Assembly (NCBI GenBank): GCA_042090785.1
Contig: JBELIP010000009.1
Location: 1-64,000, forward strand
Direction: 5' to 3'
DNA: 64,000 nucleotides
Source of the DNA: UBA7434 sp042090785
Lineage (GTDB): Bacteria > Pseudomonadota > Gammaproteobacteria > Pseudomonadales > UBA7434
Below are positions 1 through 10,400 of this stretch, piece after piece. The position numbers and the translations under genes were made by a program. Position 1 is the stretch's first letter. Each line of letters starts with the position of its first letter. The notes beneath the pieces were generated by a model. It was given only the letters and a program-made list of their open reading frames with translations. It was not told the origin of the DNA and did no database searches.

Positions 1-66
1 TATGCCTATGCCTATGCCTATGCCTATGCCTATGCCTATGCCTATGCCTATGCCTATGCTTATGCG
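1..66. repeat. TATGCC hexamer microsatellite
   Basis: Nine perfect head-to-tail copies of TATGCC (1-54) are followed by two one-base variants, TATGCT and TATGCG. The array is cut by the window edge, so its full length is unknown. It ends 12 bases before the stop codon of the minus-strand WrbA-like gene. All three plus-strand frames read through the array; one gives alternating Tyr-Ala and stops at 79-81. A coding tail of a gene outside the window therefore cannot be excluded. Copy-number change in a six-base unit would not shift a reading frame. Confidence 0.9.
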
Positions 67-77
67 ATTACTGCTTT

Positions 78-689
78 TTAAGCTTCATTCTTTTCTAGAG
101 CCGATGCTATTTTAGCAACTCTTTCGCCCAATGCCTTGCATAGGCTTATTTCGTCATCGCTGATATTCACACCGCCGTCAGCGCCTGCAACATGTGAAGC
201 GCCATAAGGTGTGCCACCAGTAGCAGTAGTATGCAGCGCCGGTTCGCTATAGGGAATGCCCACCGCCACCATCCCCTGATGCAATAAAGGCAACAACATG
301 GTTAAAAGCGTTGCTTCATTACCACCATGCATACTCGAGGTCGAGGTGAATACGGCCGCAGGTTTATCAATTAAATCACCACTTAGCCAAAGGCTAGTTG
401 TTGAATCAATAAAGTATTTAAGCGGTGCCGCCATATTACCGAAACGTGTGGGACTGCCCATAACGAGTCCACTACAGTGACGCAAATCTTCTTCTGTGCA
501 ATATAATGGGCCGCTGTCGGGTATATCCGGCTGGCTTTGATTGTCGATATTATCGCTGACGGGAGCGACTGTGCGCACCTGCGCCCTTAAACCAGCCACT
601 TGATTAATACCAGCAGCAATATGCTCTGCCATTTTTGCTGTCGAGCCATTACGGCTGTAATAAAGCACCAAAATGTATGGATCAGTCAT
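78..689 (-). CDS. WrbA-like NAD(P)H:quinone oxidoreductase (flavodoxin family)
   Basis: This is a cytoplasmic flavodoxin-fold protein expected to bind FMN and reduce quinones by two electrons, as WrbA does. The N-terminus ILVLYYSRNGSTAKMA is the FMN phosphate-binding loop. GSPTRFGNMAAPLKYF and TSTSSMHGGNE are the WrbA/flavodoxin loops around the isoalloxazine ring. I chose the ATG at 689 (203 aa, close to the roughly 200 aa of WrbA) over the TTG at 740, which would add 17 residues without homology. The arsC-like gene lies just upstream on the same strand, so the two may be co-transcribed; that pairing is also common in Pseudomonas-type genomes. Quinone reductase activity is inferred from the family. 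Confidence 0.85.
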   Translation of the reverse strand: MTDPYILVLYYSRNGSTAKMAEHIAAGINQVAGLRAQVRTVAPVSDNIDNQSQPDIPDSGPLYCTEEDLRHCSGLVMGSPTRFGNMAAPLKYFIDSTTSLWLSGDLIDKPAAVFTSTSSMHGGNEATLLTMLLPLLHQGMVAVGIPYSEPALHTTATGGTPYGASHVAGADGGVNISDDEISLCKALGERVAKIASALEKNEA

Positions 690-741
690 GCTTGTTATTC
701 TCTCTAACGTTTCGCTTATTGTGGTTAACGATTCACTCAAA

Positions 742-1095
742 TTATTTAATTAAGGCTAAAACGTTTTCTGGCGGATGTCCTAATACTGCCACATTATCCT
801 TAACAACTATGGGGCGCTCAATAAGCTTAGGAAACTGGCACATCATTTTAATTAAATGCGCATCCGATAGGCTTTTGTCGGCTAACCCTTGCTCTTTGTA
901 ATCGGCCTCACCTTTTCTAACAAGTGACCTTGCGTCCATACTTAATTGTGAAAGTATGGTTTTTATCTGCTTAGGCTTAGGAGGCTCTTCTAAATATAAG
1001 ATAATTTGCGGCTCTATGCCGTGTTCTATAAGAAGGGATAGTGTTTGTCGCGATTTTGAGCAGCGCGGATTGTGGTAAATGATATAATCACTCAT
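742..1095 (-). CDS. arsC: ArsC/Spx-family arsenate reductase-like protein
   Basis: A thioredoxin-fold protein of about 117 aa in the glutaredoxin-dependent ArsC family. It starts MSDYIIYHNPRCSKSRQTL, which carries the single active-site Cys in the NPRCSKSR motif. The conserved LIERPIVV segment near residue 90 supplies the Arg that binds oxyanion in ArsC. The ATG at 1095 is preceded by AGGA at good spacing; upstream TTG/ATG codons in the same frame add a non-homologous tail. There is no arsB, arsR or arsH nearby, so it is probably the housekeeping paralog next to wrbA rather than part of an arsenic-resistance operon. Arsenate itself as substrate is unproven. Confidence 0.85.
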   Translation of the reverse strand: MSDYIIYHNPRCSKSRQTLSLLIEHGIEPQIILYLEEPPKPKQIKTILSQLSMDARSLVRKGEADYKEQGLADKSLSDAHLIKMMCQFPKLIERPIVVKDNVAVLGHPPENVLALIK

Positions 1096-1274
1096 TAAAA
1101 ATATCCTGACTATTGTTTTGGTCATTGGCTTTATGACACTTGAACTTAGGAGAGTAGAAGGATATAGCCATCTAGTCATCATATGGTCATACAACTTTGC
1201 CACCGGTTTGCTTGGCAGTATACAATAAATTTATCAGCGCATATCAACCTAATACGATTTCCAAGGACAAACCT

Positions 1275-1745
1275 ATGCCCGCTAACTCGTTAACCGTTAA
1301 CGTTATATTGATGCCGTTACTTTTATTGCTAGGCATAACCCTAAGCAGCTGTGGGCAATCCTCTGACGATGCTTCAACTACTGCAGAATTTTCTATTGAA
1401 AGCTATAAAGGTAAATGGTTAATCCTTAACTATTGGGCCGAATGGTGCGCTCCTTGTATCAAGGAGATCCCCGAGCTTAATTCGCTCGACAGCGATTACA
1501 GTGAAAACCTTGATGTGGTTGCGGTAAACTTTGATCGTATTAAAGGCCAAGCATTGGTCGACCTAACTCAACGGATGGGCATTCGCTTCGATTTCGTTGA
1601 GCAAGACCCTGCTGATCTATTGAGACTGTCACGCCCTGCTTCACTCCCAACGACTTACGTATTTGACCGAGACGGCAAGTTATATGCAAAATTAGTTGGT
1701 CCCCAAACTATTGACTCAATCCTAAAGCAAACAGATATTGAGTAA
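1275..1745 (+). CDS. TlpA/ResA-like thioredoxin-fold lipoprotein
   Basis: A 156-residue membrane-anchored thiol-disulfide protein facing the periplasm. From the ATG at 1275 (AAGGA eight bases upstream) there is a hydrophobic signal ending in the lipobox LSSC, with the lipidated Cys at residue 26. A thioredoxin fold follows, with the WCAPC active site at residues 57-61 and the cis-Pro loop SLPTTYVFD near residue 130. Members of this family reduce or isomerise disulfides for cytochrome c maturation or envelope proteins; the partner here is unknown. The gene stands alone, divergent from arsC. A longer reading from 1197 would put 26 extra residues before the signal and is unlikely. Confidence 0.85.
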   Translation: MPANSLTVNVILMPLLLLLGITLSSCGQSSDDASTTAEFSIESYKGKWLILNYWAEWCAPCIKEIPELNSLDSDYSENLDVVAVNFDRIKGQALVDLTQRMGIRFDFVEQDPADLLRLSRPASLPTTYVFDRDGKLYAKLVGPQTIDSILKQTDIE

Positions 1746-2063
1746 ATGCCCGCCACTCAAAGTGTGAGGTGTGTCGAAATAATTTACATTAGTCTTGAGC
1801 TAGTCATTACTCCCATTTTAAATAATTCTTATAACTAACTGTTTTTAAACCTCATAATTCAGTTCGGCTTGAATTTCGCTAACTGACAGATAGAGCAAGC
1901 CTGTCTAGCAGCACCTGCCGTAATCAGGCTAGTATTTATACATTCAGCACTGTAAAGCGTCTGTCTTGAATCGCGGCTAATGCAAGGCATATTTGAAAAG
2001 CATAGCTGTAAGACATTGTTGTAAGACGTGAGTGATAAAGATAAATTTTAGCGAGAGTTATCC
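1746..2063. other. Intergenic region without a visible gene
   Basis: 318 bases between the TlpA-like gene and the 97-aa protein. I see no open frame of useful length, no tRNA and no strong hairpin with a T-tract. The end of the stretch carries a GCGAGAG purine run just before the ATG at 2064, a weak ribosome-binding site. Confidence 0.6.
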
Positions 2064-2357
2064 ATGACTAAAAAAAAGATAAAAATAAGGCAAACGGACG
2101 CACCTTTTTTACAACCTATTCAATCTAATCGATATTTGGAAATTAATAACGACTGGTTTTTCTTTACCCGTGAAAAAGATTTACTTGGCCCTTACCGCTC
2201 GCATTTAATTGCTGAGCATGCAGTTATGGTTTATATCGACAAAATGGTACGAATTAGTGAAAGTGAAGCATCATCAGGCTCGCCACTTAATAAAAATATT
2301 CGGTCTAACAAAAGCAGTAATATCCTCTACTTTAAACACCCTAATTGGAATATATAG
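2064..2357 (+). CDS. Small conserved protein, DUF6316-like
   Basis: A 97-aa soluble protein with a basic N-terminus (TKKKIKIRQ). The core pattern NRYLEINNDWFFFTREKD is followed by LLGPYRSHLIAEHAVMVYI. The combination of W-[FY]-F-x-TRE, then GP-[YF]-x-S and a helix ending in Y-I matches my recollection of the DUF6316 family of small gammaproteobacterial proteins; I could not search to confirm it. No catalytic residues are evident. It has its own upstream region and the next gene starts about 200 bases downstream. Function is unknown. Confidence 0.65.
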   Translation: MTKKKIKIRQTDAPFLQPIQSNRYLEINNDWFFFTREKDLLGPYRSHLIAEHAVMVYIDKMVRISESEASSGSPLNKNIRSNKSSNILYFKHPNWNI

Positions 2358-2556
2358 TTGTCCATATAGCGGCCTTTAATGCTTAGCTTCTAACGATTTA
2401 AAACAAGGTAATTAAGGGACAAACAGACCTTTATCTAGGCTATACTACATTGTTGGCCCGTTTTTTAGGCCCATTAATATTAGTCGAACTCGCTATGGCC
2501 TTTAATATTTTACAGCCCGCGGAATTGATTAATAAAACCATAATAGATAAACACAC

Positions 2557-2889
2557 GTGATAAAAAAACCGCCATCTAAAGCCGATATGAGGCAGGAACT
2601 CGACAAGCAAATGGAAGAGTTTCTAAATCAAGGCAATAATGTTGACGAAATACCCAGAGGGGTAAGCTCTCGCGATGGTGCAGATAAACCGCTGCGCGCT
2701 GACACATGGCAAATGGATAACAGCAAAGGTAACTGGACCTATTTGCCAGGTGTTGTTGATTCACTTGAAAAACGACGGCAGGCAAAGCCGGCAAAAACAG
2801 GAACGAAAAACAAAGCTAAGCGACCCAAGAAAGTTTTAATTTATGATGATTTTGGTGAGCCGCTCCGCTGGGTATGGGTCGATGAATAA
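2557..2889 (+). CDS. Small basic/acidic protein, weakly SutA-like
   Basis: A 110-aa hydrophilic protein with a GTG start. The segment MEEFLNQGNNVDEIPRGVS (residues 19-37) resembles the MEEFLxxGxxVxEI motif in the C-terminal part of the RNA polymerase-binding factor SutA of Pseudomonas. The middle is Lys-rich (KPAKTGTKNKAKRPKK) and the C-terminus ends in DDFGEPLRWVWVDE. There are no membrane segments. Its end lies 23 bases from the convergent end of ppnN. The SutA link rests on one short motif, and the long basic tail is absent from SutA, so treat it as a conserved hypothetical with a possible transcription-related role. Confidence 0.6.
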   Translation: MIKKPPSKADMRQELDKQMEEFLNQGNNVDEIPRGVSSRDGADKPLRADTWQMDNSKGNWTYLPGVVDSLEKRRQAKPAKTGTKNKAKRPKKVLIYDDFGEPLRWVWVDE

Positions 2890-2912
2890 AGTTTTTGTTG
2901 TTTAACGGCTCT

Positions 2913-4298
2913 TTATAAACCCTCTGCTATTTCATAGCAGGGCGAATAAGCATCTGCGTTAATTTTCATTCTGCCCTGCTCAGCAAAAGACACCAGTAAA
3001 TGGTCAATTGACTTCATTAAAGCCGCGTCGCCATTAATTTTATAATTTCCGTGTTTGGCTATTGCGGCTAAACCGTCGGCTTTTACATTACCGGCAACAA
3101 GGCCTGAAAACATAGCACGTAAATTTACCGCCATATCAAATGCTGACTGTTCATGATGCAGATTCAGTGCTGCCATATTTTCATGGCTAGGTATAAAAGG
3201 TTGTTGAAACTCCTTGGGAATGCTTAACGTCCAGTTAAAAAAGAAGGCATCTTTGTTATCACAGCGCTGGACGCGAACTAAGTCCATGCCATTTGCTAAA
3301 CTTCTTGCCACTTGAACAGGGTCATCAATAATAATCTGATATTTACTCTGCGCATCTGCCCCCAATGTTAAGCCAATAAAAGCATCAATGGCTTCAAAAT
3401 AACTGGCAGACTCAAGCGGCGCCGAAAATATTAAAGGAATATGGTGACTAGCATTATCGGGGTGTAATAACACACCTAATAGATAAAAAATCTCTTCTGC
3501 CGTACCCACACCACCCGGAAAAACAATAATGCCATGACCTGTTCTAACAAAGGCCTCTAGCCGCTTTTCAATATCCGGCATAATAATTAATTCATTAACA
3601 ATTGGGTTGGGTGATTCGGCGGCAATAATACTTGGCTCTGAAATACCAAGATATCGTCCCTCTGAATTTCGTTGCTTGCGATGAGAAATCGCAGCGCCTT
3701 TCATTGGCCCCTTCATGGCACCAGGGCCACAGCCAGTACAAATATTTAAATGTCGTAGGCCAAGTTGATAGCCAACTAACTTGGTGTATTCATACTCATT
3801 ACGACCTATCGAATGGCCGCCCCAGCAAACAATTAAATCGGGCTCTTTGTTGGCATGTAATGCATTAGCGTGACGTAATATATTAAATACTGCGTCGGTT
3901 GTGCCGCGTGAAGTGCTAAGGTCGTAGGTGTTATTGGTAAATAGCTCACTATGAACAAATACAATATCACGCAGAACAGAAAACAAGTGCTCTTTAATGC
4001 CTTTAATCATTTCACCATCGACAAAAGCATGGCCAGGCGCATCGGTAAGCTCTAGTTTTATACCACGCTCGCGTTGAATTATTTGTATATCAAAGGTTTT
4101 GTATTGCTCGAGTACTTTATTGGTGTCATCTTCGCTGCTGCCGCTGTTTAACACCGCAAGCGCACACAGGCGAAACATGCTGTAGAGCTTACTTTGGCTC
4201 GCATCATAGAGCTGCTCAATTTCGCGACGCGATAGTATTTGCATACTGGTGTCGGGGCTTACAGATGCACTGACACGATCAGACTGAGGATTGTTCAT
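2913..4298 (-). CDS. ppnN: Pyrimidine/purine nucleotide 5'-monophosphate nucleosidase PpnN
   Basis: 461 aa, close to E. coli PpnN/YgdH (454 aa). The enzyme splits nucleoside monophosphates to base and ribose 5-phosphate and is stimulated by (p)ppGpp in E. coli. The central LOG-type Rossmann domain shows GCGPGAMKGPMKGAAISH (near residues 194-211) and the signature FPGGVGTAEEIFYLLG (near 262-277), which forms the active site. N- and C-terminal extensions typical of PpnN flank it. GGAGG lies nine bases before the ATG. It is a single gene on the minus strand, convergent with the 110-aa gene. Confidence 0.95.
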   Translation of the reverse strand: MNNPQSDRVSASVSPDTSMQILSRREIEQLYDASQSKLYSMFRLCALAVLNSGSSEDDTNKVLEQYKTFDIQIIQRERGIKLELTDAPGHAFVDGEMIKGIKEHLFSVLRDIVFVHSELFTNNTYDLSTSRGTTDAVFNILRHANALHANKEPDLIVCWGGHSIGRNEYEYTKLVGYQLGLRHLNICTGCGPGAMKGPMKGAAISHRKQRNSEGRYLGISEPSIIAAESPNPIVNELIIMPDIEKRLEAFVRTGHGIIVFPGGVGTAEEIFYLLGVLLHPDNASHHIPLIFSAPLESASYFEAIDAFIGLTLGADAQSKYQIIIDDPVQVARSLANGMDLVRVQRCDNKDAFFFNWTLSIPKEFQQPFIPSHENMAALNLHHEQSAFDMAVNLRAMFSGLVAGNVKADGLAAIAKHGNYKINGDAALMKSIDHLLVSFAEQGRMKINADAYSPCYEIAEGL

Positions 4299-4436
4299 TA
4301 TGCTTAGCCTCCATTAATTTCCATGAGAATACTAAGCATAATCAATTTGCACGAGCCTAGCACGCAAAATTGAGTAAAACTTCAACTGTAGAAGCAATAG
4401 CAACAAATCAGGCGAATAAAAAATTACATAAAAAGT

Positions 4437-5360
4437 TTAAGGCATACCATCTTCAAACTCAGCGCCTTCAACAACTGGAATGGCAAGGTCTTCTTTGCTT
4501 ATATTTAAAGCTAACAGCATATTTGCTGCAACAAAAATCGAAGAGTATGTACCAATAAAGACACCCACAATAAGCGCCGTTGCAAAGCCGTGAATAATTT
4601 CACCACCAAAAATAAAGAGCGACGACAATACAAGTAAAGTGGTAGCCGAAGTCATTAACGTGCGCCCTAACGTCTGCGTCAACGAACGATTAATAACATC
4701 CTCTGGCTCACCTTTTCTCAGGATTCTAAAGTTCTCACGAATACGATCGGATACGACTATTGTGTCATTCAAAGAATAACCAATAACAGCCAGAATCGCC
4801 GCCAATACGGTAAGGTCAAAATCTAATTTTAGAAGCGAAAAGAAGCCTAATACAATAATAACGTCATGGGCTAGAGCAACCACAGCACCGATAGAGAATT
4901 TAAATTGAAAGCGAAACGTAACATAAATCATTACGCTAATAAGTGCAGCTAGTAGACCAAGACCGCCCTGCTCGCGTAATTCTTCACCCACTTGAGGGCC
5001 GACATATTCAATTCGATGTAAATCAATATTGCCATCATAGTCTTGATTTAACACGGCAAGAAGCTCATCACCCAACTGACTGTTATTACTCTGTGGCAAT
5101 CTAACCAATACATCTTGATCAGAACCAAAATTAATCACTAATGCATTTTTGTAGCCAGCAGTTTCTAGAGTAGAGCGAATACTGCCAAGATCAGCACTTT
5201 GATCATATGCAACTTCAACCAATGTACCGCCAGTAAAATCTAGGCCGAGCTTAAGGCCATTAATTGATAGCGAAGCAATTGAAACAACTAGCAAAATTGC
5301 CGAAGCAATTTGTGCAAGCTTTCGGTAGCTCATAAAGTTTACATTTTTATCTAACGCCAT
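4437..5360 (-). CDS. secF: Protein translocase subunit SecF
   Basis: 307 aa inner-membrane RND-type subunit that works with SecD to pull exported proteins through SecYEG using the proton or sodium gradient. The first helix (residues 13-34) is followed by the motif GLKLGLDFTGGTLVEVAYD. A periplasmic domain follows, then five C-terminal helices including ALAHDVIIVLGFFSLL and AVIGYSLNDTIVVSDRIREN, the conserved SecF helix pair. It begins 72 bases after the secD stop on the same strand, so the two form one unit. Confidence 0.97.
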   Translation of the reverse strand: MALDKNVNFMSYRKLAQIASAILLVVSIASLSINGLKLGLDFTGGTLVEVAYDQSADLGSIRSTLETAGYKNALVINFGSDQDVLVRLPQSNNSQLGDELLAVLNQDYDGNIDLHRIEYVGPQVGEELREQGGLGLLAALISVMIYVTFRFQFKFSIGAVVALAHDVIIVLGFFSLLKLDFDLTVLAAILAVIGYSLNDTIVVSDRIRENFRILRKGEPEDVINRSLTQTLGRTLMTSATTLLVLSSLFIFGGEIIHGFATALIVGVFIGTYSSIFVAANMLLALNISKEDLAIPVVEGAEFEDGMP

Positions 5361-5432
5361 TTCTTTGTCGCCTTTCAGTCAACTGTTAGTCCGCAGACTA
5401 TTATTAAATTTTCGAATACGCCCAATTAAAAT

Positions 5433-7280
5433 TTAAATCATTAATTTCTTAACGTTACGGCCACCGTAAGTCATATTAACCAATGCCCTAGTTCCCATAA
5501 TAGCGGTGAACATTGAGGTTAAAATACCGATAGATAAAGTAATCGCAAAGCCTTTAATGGGGCCGGTACCTACGGCGTATAGAATGACCGCAGCAATTAA
5601 TGTGGTTACGTTAGCGTCTAAAATTGTCAAGAACGCTCTATCAAAACCGGTGTTGATTGCCATTTGTGGCGATAAACCGTTTTTAAGCTCTTCTCGCACC
5701 CTAGAAAAAATTAATACATTCGCATCAACCGCCATACCTACGGTGAGTACAATGCCTGCAATACCGGGCAACGTTAATGTTGCCGAAAGCATAGACATTA
5801 TCGCAATAATCAGCATTAGGTTCATTGCAAGCGCAAAGTTAGCGGCCATACCAAAGACTTTGTAAAACACCACCATAAAAATAACGACTAGCCCTAAACC
5901 AATAACAACCGATTTAACACCTAACGCAATATTCTCTGCTCCTAACGATGGGCCAATGGTTCGCTCTTCTACAAACTCCATAGGTGCTGCTAATGCCCCT
6001 GCTCTTAATAGCAGTGCTAGTTCCGACGCTTCGGCAGCACTATCAAGGCCTGTAATTCTAAAGCTAGCGCCTAGTGGTGACTGAATAGTGGCAAGGTTAA
6101 TAACACGGCGCTGGTCATAGCGTTCGTAAACAGGTTCTAGTTCGCCATTTTCATTAAGCGCCATACCTGTTTTTCGTGTCTTTCGCTCAATAAATAGCAC
6201 GCCCATTTTGCGTTTAACCGCATGTCTGGTTACACGGTGCATCATCTTGCCGCCATCGGCATCTAGATCAATGCTTACTTGGGGTTGTGAGTTCTCATCA
6301 AAAGCCGAACGTGCACCCGATACACTTTCGCCGGTAACAATGATATCGCGCTCTAACTGCACCGAGCGGTCTTCGTAGGCAAATTGCTCACGGTTAAAAC
6401 TACTGGCATCCATGCTCGCTTCTAAGCGAAATTCAAGATTAGCGGTTTTACCCAAAATGCGTTTGGCGGTTGCCGTATCTTGGACTCCAGGCAATTCAAC
6501 TACCACACGATTTCTACCTTGACGCTGAACCAACGGCTCGGAAACCCCTAATTCGTTTACACGATTACGCAATGTAATTAAGTTTTGTGCAACGGCTTCA
6601 TCTTCTAAGTTGGCAATGGCCTGCTCGCCGAGTTCTAATTCTAGTACGTAGGTTTCGCCGTCTACTGACTTTCTACGGCTCATTTCTGGCATTTCTTTAA
6701 AGGCTAACGATGATGCACTGTCGCGCAAATCTTCAGTTTTAAAACGGCCAGTAACTACGCCATTATTTAATTGAATAGTGCCACGTATTTTTTCTTTTCT
6801 TAACAAGGTTTTGTAACTAGAAACGCTTGAGCGTAAGCGTGTATCAATGGCTGCTGCGGTATCAACTTCCATTAAAAAGTGTACTCCACCGCTCAAATCT
6901 AAACCAAGCTTAAGTGGGCCCGCACCAAACGAACGTAACCACTCAGGAGTCGTTGGCGCTAGATTTAACGCGACAACATAATTCTCTAGACCGAGCGCAT
7001 CTTGTGTTACGCGCTTTGCTACTAATTGCTGGTCGCGATCATTTAATCGAACCATTAATTTATTATCGATAATATTGGCGCTAATAACGGTAATATCTTT
7101 GGCCGCTAATGCCTCGGTGACAACGTTTAATTCGTTGTCGCCAAGAGTAAGTGTACTGCTTTCGCCTGAGACTTGAATCGCCGGATCCGGCTCATATAAA
7201 TTAGGCAAAGAATAAATAACACCCATTACTAATGCAGCAACAAGAATAAGGTATTTCCAAATAGGATATTGATTCATCAT
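5433..7280 (-). CDS. secD: Protein translocase subunit SecD
   Basis: 615 aa inner-membrane protein. It starts MMNQYPIWKYLILVAAL, the usual SecD first helix, and carries GLDLSGGVHFLMEVD at the first periplasmic domain. The large P1 region follows, then a second conserved domain (FRITGLDSAAEASELALLL) and the transport helices with TVGMAVDANVLIFSRVREE, the SecD signature containing the functionally important Asp. It is followed by secF. In most gammaproteobacteria yajC lies directly upstream; here purL does. Confidence 0.97.
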   Translation of the reverse strand: MMNQYPIWKYLILVAALVMGVIYSLPNLYEPDPAIQVSGESSTLTLGDNELNVVTEALAAKDITVISANIIDNKLMVRLNDRDQQLVAKRVTQDALGLENYVVALNLAPTTPEWLRSFGAGPLKLGLDLSGGVHFLMEVDTAAAIDTRLRSSVSSYKTLLRKEKIRGTIQLNNGVVTGRFKTEDLRDSASSLAFKEMPEMSRRKSVDGETYVLELELGEQAIANLEDEAVAQNLITLRNRVNELGVSEPLVQRQGRNRVVVELPGVQDTATAKRILGKTANLEFRLEASMDASSFNREQFAYEDRSVQLERDIIVTGESVSGARSAFDENSQPQVSIDLDADGGKMMHRVTRHAVKRKMGVLFIERKTRKTGMALNENGELEPVYERYDQRRVINLATIQSPLGASFRITGLDSAAEASELALLLRAGALAAPMEFVEERTIGPSLGAENIALGVKSVVIGLGLVVIFMVVFYKVFGMAANFALAMNLMLIIAIMSMLSATLTLPGIAGIVLTVGMAVDANVLIFSRVREELKNGLSPQMAINTGFDRAFLTILDANVTTLIAAVILYAVGTGPIKGFAITLSIGILTSMFTAIMGTRALVNMTYGGRNVKKLMI

Positions 7281-7460
7281 GTTAGTTTGTGTAGCACTCT
7301 TTATGTTTAATTATCTTTGGGTCTAGCTGCCAATAAAATTATTGATACTGCTGTTTTAAATCAGTTTGCATCTGAGCCAATATCGATTGCTTAGATATGG
7401 GGCCAAAAGATCACTTTTAAACCCCAGCTTAAATTCCAGCCAGTTATAATTGATTGGCTG

Positions 7461-10400
7461 TTACTCGCAATTAACTCGAGCATTTCTGAACATACGCATC
7501 CATGCACTATCTTCGCCCCAGCTATCGGGAGCCCATGAATGCTGAGCCGTTCTAAATGTTCTTTCTGGATGCGGCATCATTATGGTAACTCGACCATCAT
7601 CACTGCTTACACCGGCGATACCTGCTGGCGAACCATTGGGGTTAAGCGGATAACGCTGCGTTGGCGCGCCAGAGTGATCAATATAGTTTAGCGCCAGTTT
7701 ATTCTTTGTCTGTAAAGCTGCAAGATTAGTTGCATTGAGCTCCGCCCGACCTTCACCATGCGAAACGACAATCGGAATTTGCGAACCAGCCATGCCATCT
7801 AAAAATACTGACGCTGTTGGCTGCACTTCAACCATGACTAATCGGGCTTCAAACTGCTCGGATTCATTGCGCACAAAACGTGGCCAGTGGCTACTGCCAG
7901 GTATAAGATCTTTTAAGTTAGACAGCATTTGACAACCATTACAAACACCCAGTGAAAATGTGTCTGTGCGATTAAAGAATGCAGCAAACTGATCTTGCGC
8001 GATAGTGTTAAATAGGATGGTTTTAGCCCAACCCTCACCAGCACCTAATACGTCACCATAAGAAAAGCCACCACAGGCGGCCAAGCCTGCAAAACTTTCT
8101 AATGTTGTACGACCGGCTAAAATATCACTCATATGAATATCATGGGCTTCAAAACCCGCACGATCAAAGGCCGCGGCCATTTCGTATTGACCATTAACAC
8201 CTTGCTCACGAAGCACAGCAACACGCGGTCGACTTGCAGTGTTAATGAAAGGCGCAGCAATATCATGATTGCTATCAAAACTGAGCTTGGCAAATAGACC
8301 TTCATCTGTGCCATTACGCAGCGCATCAAATTCCGCTTGTGCACAACCGGCATTATCACGCCGTGCCTGAATAGCGTAGCTGGTTTCATGCCATATGCCG
8401 TGCAATTCACAAAGCGGTTTATCTAATAGTAAATCGCTGCCGCTTGTCACGCGTACCTGATTAATGGCATTAAGCTTACCAATGACTGAAACCGATGAAA
8501 TACCCTGCGCATGATACGCTGCAGTGATTAATTCAAGATCGGACTCTTTTACCTGCAATACAGCACCGAGCTCTTCGTTAAACGCCCAGCTGAGCACAGA
8601 GCTTCCGGCAAAATCTAGGTCTATACCTAATTTTCCAGCAAAGGCCATTTCAAGGGCCGTAACCATTAAGCCACCATCAGAACGGTCATGATAGGCAAGA
8701 ATTTTTTGCTGTTGTAATAACGACTGCGTGGCAGCAAAAAAGCCAGCTAACGCATCAGCAGAATCAGCATCAACAACTTCGCTACCCAGTTGATTATAAA
8801 CCTGCGCTAATGCACTGCCGCCTAAACGCTGTTGACCCGAAGAGATATCAACAAGCAACAATACCGTTGGCTCTAGGCTGTTTTGTAATTGTGGAGTAAC
8901 GCTTTTTCTAACATCACTAATACGTGCTGCAGCAGTAACAATTAAAGAGAGCGGCGAAGTTACTTCTTTATCTTCATCACCATCGCGCCAGCGCGTACTC
9001 ATAGACATTGAATCTTTGCCAACAGGAATGGCAATACCTAAAGCTGGGCATAGCTCCATACCCACAGCTTTAACGGCTTCGTAAAGGCACGCATCTTCAC
9101 CTTCGCGACCTGCGGCTGCCATCCAGTTGGCCGATAATTTTAATTCGCTGATGGAGTTGATAGGTGCAGAAGCAATATTAGTAATGCATTCAGCTACCGC
9201 CATTCGAGCAGATGCCGCGGCATCTAAAAGTGCAATCGGTGTACGCTCACCAATGGCTAAGGCTTCTCCGGTATATCCAGTATAGGAATTCAGCGTAATG
9301 GCTGCGTCAGCAACCGGCACCTGCCATGGGCCAACCATCTGGTCACGGTAAACCATTCCGCCAACACTGCGGTCACCAATGGTAATTAAAAAACTTTTGC
9401 TGGCCACCGTTGGTAAGCGGAGTACACGCTCTAAAGCTTGCTCAAGCGCTACGTCAGCAAAATTAAGCGCCACGCTAGGCGGCGCAATACTCGCTACATC
9501 TCTATGCATTTTTGGCGGTTTGCCAAATAACACTGACATAGGTAAATCAACTGGCGAGTTATTAAAGTGACTGTCATTTAGCGATAAATGTTCATCTGCT
9601 ACGGCACTACCGACAACAGCATAAGGCGCTCGCTCACGCTTACAAATAGCATCGAAGGTCGATAGGTCTTCGGGGTTTACAGCAATAACGTAACGCTCTT
9701 GTGATTCATTACACCAAATGGCTAAGGGAGACATACCTTTTTCATCGCAGGGTACATCGCGCAATGAAAATGCACCACCAACACCACCATCTTTTACCAG
9801 CTCAGGTAATGCGTTAGATAAACCGCCCGCACCTACATCATGTATAAAGGCAATGGGGTTTTGTTTCCCTAGTTGCCAGCAACGGTCAATAACTTCTTGA
9901 CAGCGGTGCTCCATTTCTGGGTTTTCTCGTTGTACAGATGCAAAGTCGAGTGACTCACTGCTTTGGCCTGATGCCATTGAAGACGCAGCGCCACCACCCA
10001 AGCCAATTAACATGGCCGGCCCGCCTAATACAATTAAACAGGCGCCAGCAGTAATGTCTTGCTTAATGACATGTTCACTACGGACATTGCCAATACCGCC
10101 AGCAAGCATAATAGGCTTATGGTAGCCACGAACTTCAGTGCCACCGCTGCAAGCAATAGATTGCTCGTAAGTACGAAAATAACCATTAAGGTTTGGTCGA
10201 CCAAATTCATTATTGAAGGCCGCGCCACCTAAAGGACCTTCGGTCATAATGTCTAAAGCATCAACGATCCGGCCAGGCTTGCCATAAGTAATTTCCCAGG
10301 GCTGTTTAAAGCCAGGAATATTCAAATTAGAAACACTAAAACCCGTTAAACCTGCTTTGGGTTTTGCACCTGCTCCGGTTGCGCCTTCATCACGAATTTC

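Noticed and set aside
5506..5865. 119-codon plus-strand frame inside secD
   Set aside because: Antisense to conserved SecD transmembrane helices.
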